Shown piece after piece: positions 24,164 to 33,705 of a DNA stretch of 47,933 nt. The notes under the pieces were generated by a model that saw only the letters and a list, made by a program, of their open reading frames with translations, did no database searches and was not told the DNA's origin. Position 1 is the stretch's first letter. Every line of letters begins with the position of its first letter. A program made the translations under genes and the position numbers. The DNA is from Actinomycetota bacterium (lineage in GTDB: Bacteria > Actinomycetota > Actinomycetes > Streptosporangiales > Streptosporangiaceae): assembly GCA_027314595.1 (NCBI GenBank), contig DAHVAN010000350.1, forward strand, positions 1-47,933. The letters are read 5' to 3'.

Positions 24164-24175
24164 TACTGATCAGTA
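24164..24175. promoter_or_regulatory. Perfect palindrome TACTGATCAGTA, candidate TetR operator
   Basis: A 12-base perfect palindrome in an AT-rich patch, about 98 bases before ATG 24273 of the acyl-CoA dehydrogenase/megasynthase/carboxylase operon. Its form is like operators of TetR-type regulators of acyl-CoA metabolism. No regulator gene adjoins it, so the regulator would act from elsewhere. Confidence 0.5.
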
Positions 24176-24272
24176 GCCAGGCGAAGGCCCAGGTCATGAA
24201 GGACCTAATGCTCTGCCAGGCAGGCGGCCGGCCGACGGTGGAATTGGGGAGGGGAAAGAGGGTGATTACACG

Positions 24273-25970
24273 ATGACAACCAGCAGTGCCGTCGGGGCGC
24301 AGGCAGGCCTCGACGTCGAGACTCTGACCATGATGCTGGAGACCCTCAGGGATTACCTGCGCGACGCGATCCCCGACGAGCGGCTGCTCCAGCTCGACCA
24401 CGACGACGAGTGCCCGGTCGGCCTCATCCGGGGCATGTGCAGCGATCAGCTGGGCATCCAGCTGCTGTTCATCCCCGAGGAATACGGCGGGATGGGCGGC
24501 TCGACGATGGACGTCTACCGGGTCTGCGAGCAGATGGCGTCCCTCGACGTGGGCATCGCCACCAGCGTGCTCGCCACCTTCCTGGGCAGCGACCCGATAT
24601 TCTTCGGCGGCACGCCCGGGCAGAAGAGCCGGTGGCTGACCGAGATCGCCGAGCGCGGCACCCTGTACGCCTACGGGGCGACGGAGCCCGACGCGGGCAG
24701 CGACCTGGCGGCGCTCAAGACGACCGCGACCCCGGTGCTGGCCGGCGGGCGCGTCAGCGGGTACCGCCTGAACGGCCGCAAGCAGTGGATCAGCAACGGC
24801 GGCATCGCCGACAAGTACACCATCCTGGCCAGCGCGCCTGGCGGCCCGTCCTGGTTCGTGCTCGATCGCGGCACCGAGGGATTCACCCAGAACCGGCCCG
24901 AGGACAAGCACGGCATCCGGCTGTCCAACACCGCTGCCCTGTTCCTTGAGGAGGCGTTCGTGCCTGCCGCGAATCTGGTCGGCGACGCCGAAGGGCAGGG
25001 CCTCATCCAGGCCCAGAAGGTGTTCGGCTACACGAGGGTGATGGTGGCGGCGTTCGGCCTCGGCGCGGGCTGGGCCGCGCTGGACCGCGCCATCCCGTAT
25101 TCGGCCACCCGGATCCAGGCTGGCGCGCCGCTGGCGCGGAAACAGGGCTACACCCACAAGCTCATCGTCCCGCACGCCGTCGCGCTCGAAGCCGCCCGGG
25201 CGTTCATCGAGGCCGTCGCCACCCGCATCGACGCGGGCGAGGGCGCGGACGGGGCGCTCAACGCCGAGGGCGCGATCGCGAAGTACCTGGCGACCGAGGC
25301 GGGCAACCGCGCCGCGGACGCCGCGATCCAGGCCCTTGGCGGGTACGGGTACACCCGCGAGTACCTAGTGGAGAAGATCAGGCGGGACGTCCGCATCACC
25401 ACGATCTACGAAGGCACGTCCGAGATCATGGAGATGACGATCGCCCGCGACCGGTGGCAGCGGCACCTGAAGACCGCCGGCCGCTACTACCTGGAGCGCG
25501 CGGCGGGAATGCGCGACCTCGGCGCCCGTCATCCCGAGGCCGGCGCCGGGATCGCCGCGGTGGCCTTGGAGGCGCTGGCGGGCGTGCTCGAAGCCTGCCG
25601 CGCCGGCCGGCTCACCCGTAACCAGCATGTGCTGCTCCGGCTGGGCGAGCTGATCGCCGCCGCCGAAGGGGCGGGCTGTTTCGCCGGCCGTGCCGCGGCG
25701 GCCCTCGACGGCGCACTGCCCGATAAGGCCGGCCAGCGGTTCGGCGGCGACGCGCTCGCCGCGATGAGCCGGGTGTTCGCCCGTGACGCCGCCCAGAAGG
25801 TGGCCTGCGACGGGCTGCGCCTGGTGACGGGAGCCGCGGGCGGGGCTGCCGCCCCGCTGCTCGACGGCCCGCTGCTGGACGCCGCGCGCGCGGCGCAGGC
25901 AGGGCTGATAGCCGACATGGACCGCGTCGCGGATGTCCTCTACGGGCGCGCTGGCGCGGCGTCCGCGTGA
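24273..25970 (+). CDS. Acyl-CoA dehydrogenase-family flavoenzyme
   Basis: 565 residues. The FAD/acyl-CoA core is clear: [37 protein letters not shown] (substrate/FAD loop), [17 protein letters not shown], the middle and C-terminal helices [19 protein letters not shown] and the catalytic base Glu380 in [19 protein letters not shown]-terminal extension of ~150 residues goes beyond the ~400 of short-chain enzymes. It is the first gene of the megasynthase operon, 13 bases before the next start, and behind two inverted repeats. Since the megasynthase has no enoyl-reductase domain, this enzyme may oxidise or reduce the acyl chain in trans; that is inference. A GA-rich ribosome site (gaggggaaagaggg) precedes the start. 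Confidence 0.9.
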   Translation: MTTSSAVGAQAGLDVETLTMMLETLRDYLRDAIPDERLLQLDHDDECPVGLIRGMCSDQLGIQLLFIPEEYGGMGGSTMDVYRVCEQMASLDVGIATSVLATFLGSDPIFFGGTPGQKSRWLTEIAERGTLYAYGATEPDAGSDLAALKTTATPVLAGGRVSGYRLNGRKQWISNGGIADKYTILASAPGGPSWFVLDRGTEGFTQNRPEDKHGIRLSNTAALFLEEAFVPAANLVGDAEGQGLIQAQKVFGYTRVMVAAFGLGAGWAALDRAIPYSATRIQAGAPLARKQGYTHKLIVPHAVALEAARAFIEAVATRIDAGEGADGALNAEGAIAKYLATEAGNRAADAAIQALGGYGYTREYLVEKIRRDVRITTIYEGTSEIMEMTIARDRWQRHLKTAGRYYLERAAGMRDLGARHPEAGAGIAAVALEALAGVLEACRAGRLTRNQHVLLRLGELIAAAEGAGCFAGRAAAALDGALPDKAGQRFGGDALAAMSRVFARDAAQKVACDGLRLVTGAAGGAAAPLLDGPLLDAARAAQAGLIADMDRVADVLYGRAGAASA

Positions 25971-25983
25971 AGGACCAGGTGAG

Positions 25984-28900
25984 ATGACCGCGAATCCGCA
26001 CGACACCAGCATCATTCAGCCGGGCAGGCTATGGCGGCAGCCCCTCGCCATCGTGGGCGTGGGCGCGATCATGCCTGACGCGCCGACCGCGCCCGCTTTC
26101 TGGGCCAACATCACCGGCGGGCACTACAGCATCGCCGACGTCCCGAAAGACCGCTGGGACCCCGGGCTGTACTACGACCAGGACCCGCGCGCTCCCGGCA
26201 AGACGTACTCCCGGATCGGCGGCTGGGTCCGCGACTTCCCCTGGGACCCGATCGGCTGGCGCCTGCCGTTGCCGCCCAAGGTCAGCGAACAGATGGATGA
26301 CGGCCAGAAATGGGCGGTGGCCGCCGCCCGCGAGGCCATCATCGACGCCGGGTGGCCCGGCTGGAACGTCGACCCCGAGCGGGTGGCGGTGGTGATCGGC
26401 AACGCGATGGGCGGCGAGCAGCACTACGCGACGACGACGCGGATCGGGCTGCCCGAGTTCATCCGCGAGCTTTCCCTGTCGGCCGCGTTCGCCTCGCTGC
26501 CCGCCAGCACGAGGGACGCGATCGTCGCGCAGGCCAGCCAGTCGTTCCTGAGCCTGTTTCCCGACATCACCGAGGACACCATGCCGGGCGAGCTGGCGAA
26601 CATCATCGCCGGGCGGATAGCCAACCTGTTCAACTTCCGCGGCCCCAGCTTCACCACCGACGCCGCCTGCGCGTCCGGGCTCGCCGGGCTCAGCACGGCC
26701 GCCGCCGGCCTGGCGGACGGGCAGTACGACGCGGTCATCACCGGCGGGGTGGACCGGAACATGGGGGCCGGAGTCTTCGTCAAGTTCTGCAAGATCGGGG
26801 CGCTGTCCGCGACAGGGACGCGGCCGTTCGACGCCGGCGCCGACGGCTTCGTCATGGGCGAGGGAGCGGCCCTGTTCGTGCTCAGGCGGCTGGCCGACGC
26901 CGAGCGCGACGGGATGCGGATCTACGCCGTGCTGCTCGGCGTCGCCGGGTCGAGCGACGGCAAGGGCAAGGGGATCACCGCCCCGAACCCGGCAGGGCAG
27001 CGGCTGGCCATCGCGCGCGCCTGGCGCAACGCGGGCGCCGACCCGGCAACCGCCTCGTGCATCGAGGCGCACGGCACGTCGACCCGGGCCGGTGACGGCG
27101 CCGAACTGGAGAGCCTCAGCTACGTGTTCCGGCCCGGCGAGCTCGCGCCCGGGTCGATCGCGCTTGGCTCGGTGAAGTCCAACATCGGCCACCTGAAGGG
27201 CGCGGCGGGCGCGGCCGGCCTGCTCAAGCAGGTCATGGCCCTGCATGAGAAGGTGCTGCCGCCGAGCCTGAACTTCGGCGAGCCGAACCCGAACGTCGAC
27301 TGGGCCAGCTCCCCGTTCCGGGTGAACGGCGAGCTGAGGGAATGGCCGGCCCCGCCTGGCGGCGTGCGCCGGGCCGGAGTCAGCTCCTTCGGCTTCGGCG
27401 GCACCAACTTCCACGCCGTGGTCGAGGAGTACGTTCCGGGCAGGTACGCCGGCGAGGAGCGGCGGACGTTCGCCGGCGCCGGCGCCGTGGCCGGGCCGGC
27501 CCGGGACAGGCCGGCGGAGGCGGGCCGGGCCAAGGATCCGCTGCGCGGCGCGCTGGTCGTCGGCGGCGGCAGCGAGTCGCAGGCGGCGGCGCAGCTCGCC
27601 CGGATACGGGACCTGGCGACGGCCGGACAGGCGCCTGTCACCGCGCCGCCTGATCCGGCGCTGGCAGCCGCCCGGGTGCGGGTCGCCATCGACTTCGGCG
27701 GGCCCGCCGAACTGGCCGACAAGGCGGGCATGGCGGTCCGGGCGCTTGCCGGCCAATCCCCGCAGGTGCGTGCGATGCTGCGGTCGCGCGGGGTGTTCAT
27801 CGGGCACGGCCCGGCGCCCAAGACCGCGTTCCTGTACACCGGGCAGGGCTCGCAGTACGTGAACATGCTGCGTGAGCTGCGGGACACCCAGCCCATCGTG
27901 GCGGACACGTTCGCCGAGGCGGACGAGGTCATGACTCCCCTGCTCGGCAAGCCGCTGACCTCGTATGTCTTCGTCGACGACGGCGACCAGGCGGAGCTGG
28001 CCCGGGCCGAGGGACGGCTGCTGCGGACCGAGATCACCCAGCCGGCGGTGCTCGCCGCCGACCTGGCGCTCACCCGCATGCTGGCCGCCTACGGCGTCAG
28101 GCCCGACCTGGTGATGGGGCACAGCCTGGGTGAATACGGGGCCCTTGTCGTGGCCGGCGCGCTGCCGTTCGCGGCGGCGCTGGAGGCGGTCAGCGCACGC
28201 GGCCGGGAGATGGCGAGCATCAGCGTCCCCGACACCGGCGCCATGGCGGCCGTGATGGCGCCGCTGGCCGAGATCGAGCGGGTCGTCGGGTCCGTCGACG
28301 GGTACGTGGTCATCGCCAACATCAACAGCACGCACCAGGCGGTGATCGGCGGCGCCACCGACGCGGTCGAGCGGGCCATCGAGGCTTTCACCGCGGCCGG
28401 GTACACGGCCGCGCGCATTCCGGTCAGCCACGCGTTCCACACGGCGATCGTCGCGCCGGCCAGCGAACCGCTCCGGCGGACCCTGGCCAGGCTGGACCTG
28501 GGCGCTCCGGCGCTGCCGGTCGTCGCCAACGTCGACGGAGAGTTCTATCCCGCGTCCGGCGCCGGGGTACGGGACCGGATGCTGGACATCCTGGGCCGTC
28601 AGGTAGCCTCGCCGGTCCAGTTCGTCAAGGGCCTGCGAACGCTGTACGAGGCGGGCGCCCGGGTGTTCGTCGAGGTCGGGCCGAAGCGGGCGCTGGCGGG
28701 GTTCGCCGACGACGTACTCGGCTCAGAGCACGACGATGTCCTCGCCCTGTTCACCAACCACCCGAAGTACGGCGACATCGCGTCGTTCAACGCGGCGCTC
28801 TGCGGCCTGTACGCCGCGGGCCTCGGGTACGCCGCCAGGCCCTGGCCGGCTCACGAGCCGGCCAGGGCCGCACCACATACCGTTTCGCTTACCGCACCGG

Positions 28901-31900
28901 GAGCAGCCATGTCGGAAGATAACTACGCCGAGCTCGGCCGCCTGGTCGCCGATCTTATCGAGCGCGGCCGCGGCATCCTGGCCGGCGCCGCGCAGCCTGG
29001 GGGCAGCGTCCGCGCCGCCGGGCCGGGCACGGCGCCGCTGCCCGCGCCGTCGGCACCGGACGGCGCGGCGCCACCGCGATCGGAGCCCGTGGTCATCACC
29101 GGCGCCGCGCTCGGCCTGCCTGGCACCGACCGGGTGTTCGACGACGAGAACGTCGCGCGCATCCTCTCCGGCCAGCAGTTCATCGACGTCATCCCGCGCC
29201 AGGTCCGGCGCGGCATGGCCGACAAGCGCATCACCCGGCTGGTGAAGACTGACACCGGCGACCCGGTCTTCGAGACGATCGAGAGCGAGGGTGACGTCAT
29301 CAAGCTGGCCGGGCGGTACGGGGCCTTCGACCTGCCCGGGGAGTTCGGCGTCGACGCCGACCGGGACGCCGCGCTCGACCAGTGCACCCGGCTGGCCATC
29401 GGGGCCGGCCTGGACGCGCTGCGCGACGCCGGCATCCCGCTGGTGCTGCGCTACCGCACCACGACGGTCGGCACACGGCTGCCCGATCGCTGGTGGCTGC
29501 CCGAGGACATGCGCGATGACACCGCAGTGATCTTCGCGTCCGCGTTTCCTGGCTACGGGTCCCTCGTGACCGACCTCAATCGCTACCACGAGGACCGCGC
29601 CCGCAGGCACGAGCTCAGCGTGCTCGAGGACATCCGCGCCCGGATGAGCGCGCAGGACCAGGCGGCAGGCGAGGTGGACAGGCGCGTCGCCGAATTGCGG
29701 CACCGGCTGCAGGCAGAGCCGTTCACCTTCGACCGCCGCTTCCTGTTCCGTATCCTGTCGATGGGACACTCCCAGTTCGCCGAGCTCATCGGCGCCCGCG
29801 GTCCGAACACCCAGCTGAACGCGGCGTGCGCGAGCACCGCGCAGGCACTGTCCGTGGCCGAGGACTGGATCAGATCGGGGCGGTGCCGGCGCGTCCTGGT
29901 GGTCTCGGCGGACGACGTCGCGTCGGACACCCTGCTGCCGTGGACCGGATCGGGCTTCCTCGCCACCGGGGCGGCAGCCACCGACGCGGTGGTCGAGGAC
30001 GCGGCCCTGCCGTTCGACAGGCGCAGGCACGGAATGATCATCGGCTCCGGCGCGGCGGCCCTGATCGTGGAGTCCGCGGACGCGGCACGCGAGCGCGGCA
30101 TCCGGCCGATCTGCGAAATCGTGGCCACGGCCACCGCCAACAGCGCCTTCCACGGCACCCGCCTCGACGTCGAGCACATCTCGCAGGTCATGGAACAGCT
30201 GATCCGGCAGGCCGAACGGCGGGGCGTGGACCGCGGCCAGATCGCGGGCCAGATGGTGTTCATATCGCACGAGACGTACACACCTGCCCGCGGGGGCAGC
30301 GCGTCGGCCGAGGTCCGCGCGCTGCGGGCATCGTTCGGGCCGGCCGCGGACTCGATCGTCGTCGCGAACACGAAGGGCTTCACCGGGCATGCCATGGGCG
30401 CCGGGATCGAGGAGGCCGTCGCCGTCAAGGCGCTGGAGACAGGCATCGTCCCGCCGGTACCGAACTTCCGCGAACCCGATCCGGAGCTTGGCCGGCTGAA
30501 CCTGTCCCGCGGCGGGACGTACCCGGTCACGTACGCTCTCAGGCTGGCGGCCGGATTCGGCTCGCAGATCTCGATGGCGCTGCTGCGCTGGATCGAGCCG
30601 CCGGACGGCGCGCACCGCGCGCCGAACGATCTCGGCTTCGCCTACCGCATCGCGGACGAGCGGGCATGGCGCACCTGGCTAGCCAGGGTGACCGGCCGTG
30701 ACAACGCCCGGCTCGAGGTCGTGCAGCGGCGGCTCCGTGTCGCCGACGAACCCGCCCGTGATGCGCCGGTGACCGCGCCGACCGCGGAAACAGCGGAGCA
30801 GACAGCGGAGCAGACAGCGCCGGCCGTCGAGACAGCACCCGCGGCGGGGACGACTGCGGCCCAGGCCCCTGAGCCGATCGCCGAGGCGGTGCTCGACGTG
30901 GTGGAGAGCCTCACCGGCTACCCGCGTGACCTGCTCGACCTCGACCTGGACCTGGAAGCCGACCTCGGCGTGGACACCGTCAAGCAGGCCGAGGTATTCG
31001 CCGCGGTCCGCGAGCGCTTCGCCATCCCCCGCCAGGACAGCCTCAAGCTGCGCGACTTCCCCACCCTCGCCCACGTCATCGGCTTCGTCCGCGACCACGC
31101 CCCGCAAGATCAGGCGGCGCAGGCGGCACTGCGGGCCGAGCCGGCCTTCGCCGGCGACGTGGCGGCGGCGCGGCGGCTGCCACGCCGCATCCCGGTGCCG
31201 GTGCTGCGGCCGCCCGCGCAGTGGTGCAAGCCCACCCCCGTGACGCTGGAGCAGGCGAGCCGGGTCATCGTGATGGCCGACGAGGGGGGTGTCGCCAAGC
31301 CGCTGGTCAGGCGGCTCGGCTCGCTCGGCGTCAGCGCCCTGGTCATCGAGCCGGGCTGCCCGGCGGCCGACCTCGACTCCCGGCTGACCGCCTGGCTGGC
31401 GGACGGTCCGGTGCGCGGCCTGTACTGGCTGCCCGCTCTGGACGCCGAGCCCGCGCTCAGCGAACTGGACCTGGCAGGCTGGCGGGAGGCGCTGCGCCGC
31501 CGGGTGAAGAACCTGTACGCCGTGGTCCGGCGGCTCGACCAGGCCGGGCAGCTCGGGCCGCTTGGCACGTTCCTGGTCGCCGGCACCCGGATGGGCGGCT
31601 ACCACGGGTATGACGATCACGGCGCGACGGCGCCGCTCGGCGGCGCGGTGACCGGCTTCGTCAAGGCGTACTGGCGCGAGCGGCCGGACGTGCTGGCCAA
31701 GGCGGTCGACTTCCAGGACACCAGGAAGACCGCCGCGCTGGCCGACGCGCTGATCGAGGAGACCCTGCGGGATCCGGGAGCGGCCGAGATCGGCCGGGCC
31801 GGCGAACGTCGCTGGACAGTAGGCCTGCGGGAAATCCCGTTCGGCGATGGCGGCGGGATGAACCTCGGCGGCCAGACCGTGTTCGCCGTCACCGGAGCGG

Positions 31901-33705
31901 CCGGGGCGATCGTCTCGGCCATCATCGCGGACCTCGCCAAGGCTAGCGGCGGCGTTTTCCACCTCCTCGACCTGACACCAGAGCCCGATCCCGCCGACCC
32001 GGACCTGATCCAGTACGCGACCGACCCGGACGGGCTCAAGAAGACGATCGCCGGGCGCCTGTCGGCCGCAGGCACCCGGCCGACACCGGTGCTGATCGAG
32101 CGGGAACTGGCCCGGTGCGAACGGCTGCACTCGGCGTTGATCGCCATCCAGGGGGTGCGCGCCGCGGGCGGCCAGGCGCACTACCACGCGGTGGACCTGA
32201 CCGATCCCGGCGCGGTCGCGAGCGTCATGGCGGACATCCGCGACCGGCACGGCCGGGTGGACGTGCTCGTGCACGCCGCGGGGCTGGACATCAGTCACGC
32301 CATCGCCGACAAGGAGCCGCGCGAGTTCGATCTCGTCTTCGATGTCAAGAGCGATGGCCTGTTCAACCTGCTGCACGCGGCCGACGGCATGCCGGTGGGC
32401 GCGGTGGTGGCGTTCAGCTCGGTGGCCGGCCGGTTCGGCAACAGGGGGCAGACCGACTACAGCGCCGCCAACGACCTGCAGTGCAAGATCATGTCGAGCT
32501 TCCGCACGACCCGGCCGGGCACCAGGGGGATCGCCGTCGACTGGACGGCCTGGGGCGGCCTCGGCATGGCGACCAGGGGCTCGATCCCGAAGGTCATGGC
32601 CATGGCGGGCATCGAAATGCTCGCACCCGAGGCAGGCATTGCGTGGGTCGGGCAGGAACTGGCCGCCGGGCCGTTCAGCGGCGAGGTCGTCGCCGGCGGG
32701 GAGCTTGGCGTGCTCACCGCCGAGCGCGACATTACCGGCGGGCTCGACTGCCGCGCGATCGAGGCCGGCCCGGCCAGCCCGATGATCGGCACGATCACCG
32801 GGATGGGCGTCTACACGGGCCTGCGCGCCGAGACCACGCTCGAGCCGGCGGCGCAGCCGTTCCTTCGCGATCATCGCATCGACGGCACGGCGGTGCTGCC
32901 CGGGGTCATGGGCATCGAGGCATTCGCGGCCCTGGCCAGCCTCGCCGCTCCCGGCATGCGGGTGGCCGACGTGGAGCAGGTGGACTTCATCGCCCCGCTG
33001 AAGTTCTACCGGGACGAGCCGCGCACGGTCATCGTGACCGCGGTGACCCGGCCCGAGGGCGCCGACCTGGTCGCGGACTGCACGCTGAGCGCCAGCCGTA
33101 CGCTGGCCGGCGAGCAGGCTCCGCGTGTCACGTCGCACTTCACCGGCCGGGTCAGGCTCACCGCCGCCGACCGGGAGCAGGCGCGAGAGCGCGCACGCAC
33201 ACCCGGCGCACCCGCGGCCCCGGCCGTTTCCCACGACGACATCTACCACGTGTTCTTCCACGGCCCGGCCTATCAGGTGGTCGACGAGGCCTGGCACAGC
33301 GGCTCGGACGCCGTCGCCAGGCTCGCCCGGCACATGCCGGCCGGGCACACGCCGCAGACCCGGCACACGGCCACCGAGCCGCGGCTGGCGGAGGCATGCT
33401 TCCAGGCCGCGGGCCTGTGGGAGATCGGCCACGCCGGGCACCTGGCGCTGCCAGCCCACGTGGACCTCGTCAGCATGCCGCACCGGCCGGTACCGGACGC
33501 GCAACTGTTCGCAGTCGCCCATCCCGCCGCCGACGGCAGCTTCGACTGCCAGGTGCTTGACCCCGAAGGCGACGTCGTGCTGCGCGTCGACGGCTACCGG
33601 ACCGTCTGTCTTGACAGCCCGCTGCCAGCCGGCCTGCGGCAGCCGATCAGCGAGGCGATGAGCGCCTTAGGGACGATCGAGCGGCGAGCGGAGGAGGCGA
33701 CATGA
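25984..33705 (+). CDS. PUFA-synthase-like megasynthase, KS-AT-KS-ACP-KR-DH
   Basis: 2573-residue iterative-type fatty acid/polyketide synthase. Order: KS1 (~15-440) with Cys229, His363 (EAHGTST) and His403; acyltransferase (~605-900) with Ser714 in GHSLGEYG and HAFH at 816-819, the malonyl-type pattern; a low-complexity join at ~960-1030; KS2 (~1030-1540) with Cys1282 (NAACAST), His1429 in SHETYTPARGG instead of HGTGT, and His1469; one carrier domain (~1615-1695) in which the attachment motif reads LGVDTVKQ, Thr1665 replacing Ser; ketoreductase (~1850-2240) with TGAAGAI, Ser2146 and Tyr2159; hot-dog dehydratase (~2260-2550) with His2297 in DHRIDGTAVLPG. No enoyl reductase or thioesterase is visible. 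ATG 25984 has ggaccaggtgag before it. Product unknown. Confidence 0.9.
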   Translation: MTANPHDTSIIQPGRLWRQPLAIVGVGAIMPDAPTAPAFWANITGGHYSIADVPKDRWDPGLYYDQDPRAPGKTYSRIGGWVRDFPWDPIGWRLPLPPKVSEQMDDGQKWAVAAAREAIIDAGWPGWNVDPERVAVVIGNAMGGEQHYATTTRIGLPEFIRELSLSAAFASLPASTRDAIVAQASQSFLSLFPDITEDTMPGELANIIAGRIANLFNFRGPSFTTDAACASGLAGLSTAAAGLADGQYDAVITGGVDRNMGAGVFVKFCKIGALSATGTRPFDAGADGFVMGEGAALFVLRRLADAERDGMRIYAVLLGVAGSSDGKGKGITAPNPAGQRLAIARAWRNAGADPATASCIEAHGTSTRAGDGAELESLSYVFRPGELAPGSIALGSVKSNIGHLKGAAGAAGLLKQVMALHEKVLPPSLNFGEPNPNVDWASSPFRVNGELREWPAPPGGVRRAGVSSFGFGGTNFHAVVEEYVPGRYAGEERRTFAGAGAVAGPARDRPAEAGRAKDPLRGALVVGGGSESQAAAQLARIRDLATAGQAPVTAPPDPALAAARVRVAIDFGGPAELADKAGMAVRALAGQSPQVRAMLRSRGVFIGHGPAPKTAFLYTGQGSQYVNMLRELRDTQPIVADTFAEADEVMTPLLGKPLTSYVFVDDGDQAELARAEGRLLRTEITQPAVLAADLALTRMLAAYGVRPDLVMGHSLGEYGALVVAGALPFAAALEAVSARGREMASISVPDTGAMAAVMAPLAEIERVVGSVDGYVVIANINSTHQAVIGGATDAVERAIEAFTAAGYTAARIPVSHAFHTAIVAPASEPLRRTLARLDLGAPALPVVANVDGEFYPASGAGVRDRMLDILGRQVASPVQFVKGLRTLYEAGARVFVEVGPKRALAGFADDVLGSEHDDVLALFTNHPKYGDIASFNAALCGLYAAGLGYAARPWPAHEPARAAPHTVSLTAPGAAMSEDNYAELGRLVADLIERGRGILAGAAQPGGSVRAAGPGTAPLPAPSAPDGAAPPRSEPVVITGAALGLPGTDRVFDDENVARILSGQQFIDVIPRQVRRGMADKRITRLVKTDTGDPVFETIESEGDVIKLAGRYGAFDLPGEFGVDADRDAALDQCTRLAIGAGLDALRDAGIPLVLRYRTTTVGTRLPDRWWLPEDMRDDTAVIFASAFPGYGSLVTDLNRYHEDRARRHELSVLEDIRARMSAQDQAAGEVDRRVAELRHRLQAEPFTFDRRFLFRILSMGHSQFAELIGARGPNTQLNAACASTAQALSVAEDWIRSGRCRRVLVVSADDVASDTLLPWTGSGFLATGAAATDAVVEDAALPFDRRRHGMIIGSGAAALIVESADAARERGIRPICEIVATATANSAFHGTRLDVEHISQVMEQLIRQAERRGVDRGQIAGQMVFISHETYTPARGGSASAEVRALRASFGPAADSIVVANTKGFTGHAMGAGIEEAVAVKALETGIVPPVPNFREPDPELGRLNLSRGGTYPVTYALRLAAGFGSQISMALLRWIEPPDGAHRAPNDLGFAYRIADERAWRTWLARVTGRDNARLEVVQRRLRVADEPARDAPVTAPTAETAEQTAEQTAPAVETAPAAGTTAAQAPEPIAEAVLDVVESLTGYPRDLLDLDLDLEADLGVDTVKQAEVFAAVRERFAIPRQDSLKLRDFPTLAHVIGFVRDHAPQDQAAQAALRAEPAFAGDVAAARRLPRRIPVPVLRPPAQWCKPTPVTLEQASRVIVMADEGGVAKPLVRRLGSLGVSALVIEPGCPAADLDSRLTAWLADGPVRGLYWLPALDAEPALSELDLAGWREALRRRVKNLYAVVRRLDQAGQLGPLGTFLVAGTRMGGYHGYDDHGATAPLGGAVTGFVKAYWRERPDVLAKAVDFQDTRKTAALADALIEETLRDPGAAEIGRAGERRWTVGLREIPFGDGGGMNLGGQTVFAVTGAAGAIVSAIIADLAKASGGVFHLLDLTPEPDPADPDLIQYATDPDGLKKTIAGRLSAAGTRPTPVLIERELARCERLHSALIAIQGVRAAGGQAHYHAVDLTDPGAVASVMADIRDRHGRVDVLVHAAGLDISHAIADKEPREFDLVFDVKSDGLFNLLHAADGMPVGAVVAFSSVAGRFGNRGQTDYSAANDLQCKIMSSFRTTRPGTRGIAVDWTAWGGLGMATRGSIPKVMAMAGIEMLAPEAGIAWVGQELAAGPFSGEVVAGGELGVLTAERDITGGLDCRAIEAGPASPMIGTITGMGVYTGLRAETTLEPAAQPFLRDHRIDGTAVLPGVMGIEAFAALASLAAPGMRVADVEQVDFIAPLKFYRDEPRTVIVTAVTRPEGADLVADCTLSASRTLAGEQAPRVTSHFTGRVRLTAADREQARERARTPGAPAAPAVSHDDIYHVFFHGPAYQVVDEAWHSGSDAVARLARHMPAGHTPQTRHTATEPRLAEACFQAAGLWEIGHAGHLALPAHVDLVSMPHRPVPDAQLFAVAHPAADGSFDCQVLDPEGDVVLRVDGYRTVCLDSPLPAGLRQPISEAMSALGTIERRAEEAT

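Noticed and set aside
26029..33522. Very long minus-strand open frames (up to 947 codons) opposite the megasynthase
   Set aside because: Arg/Gly/His/Asp-rich composition with no domain resemblance; they are antisense by-products of extreme GC at third codon positions opposite a clearly real gene.
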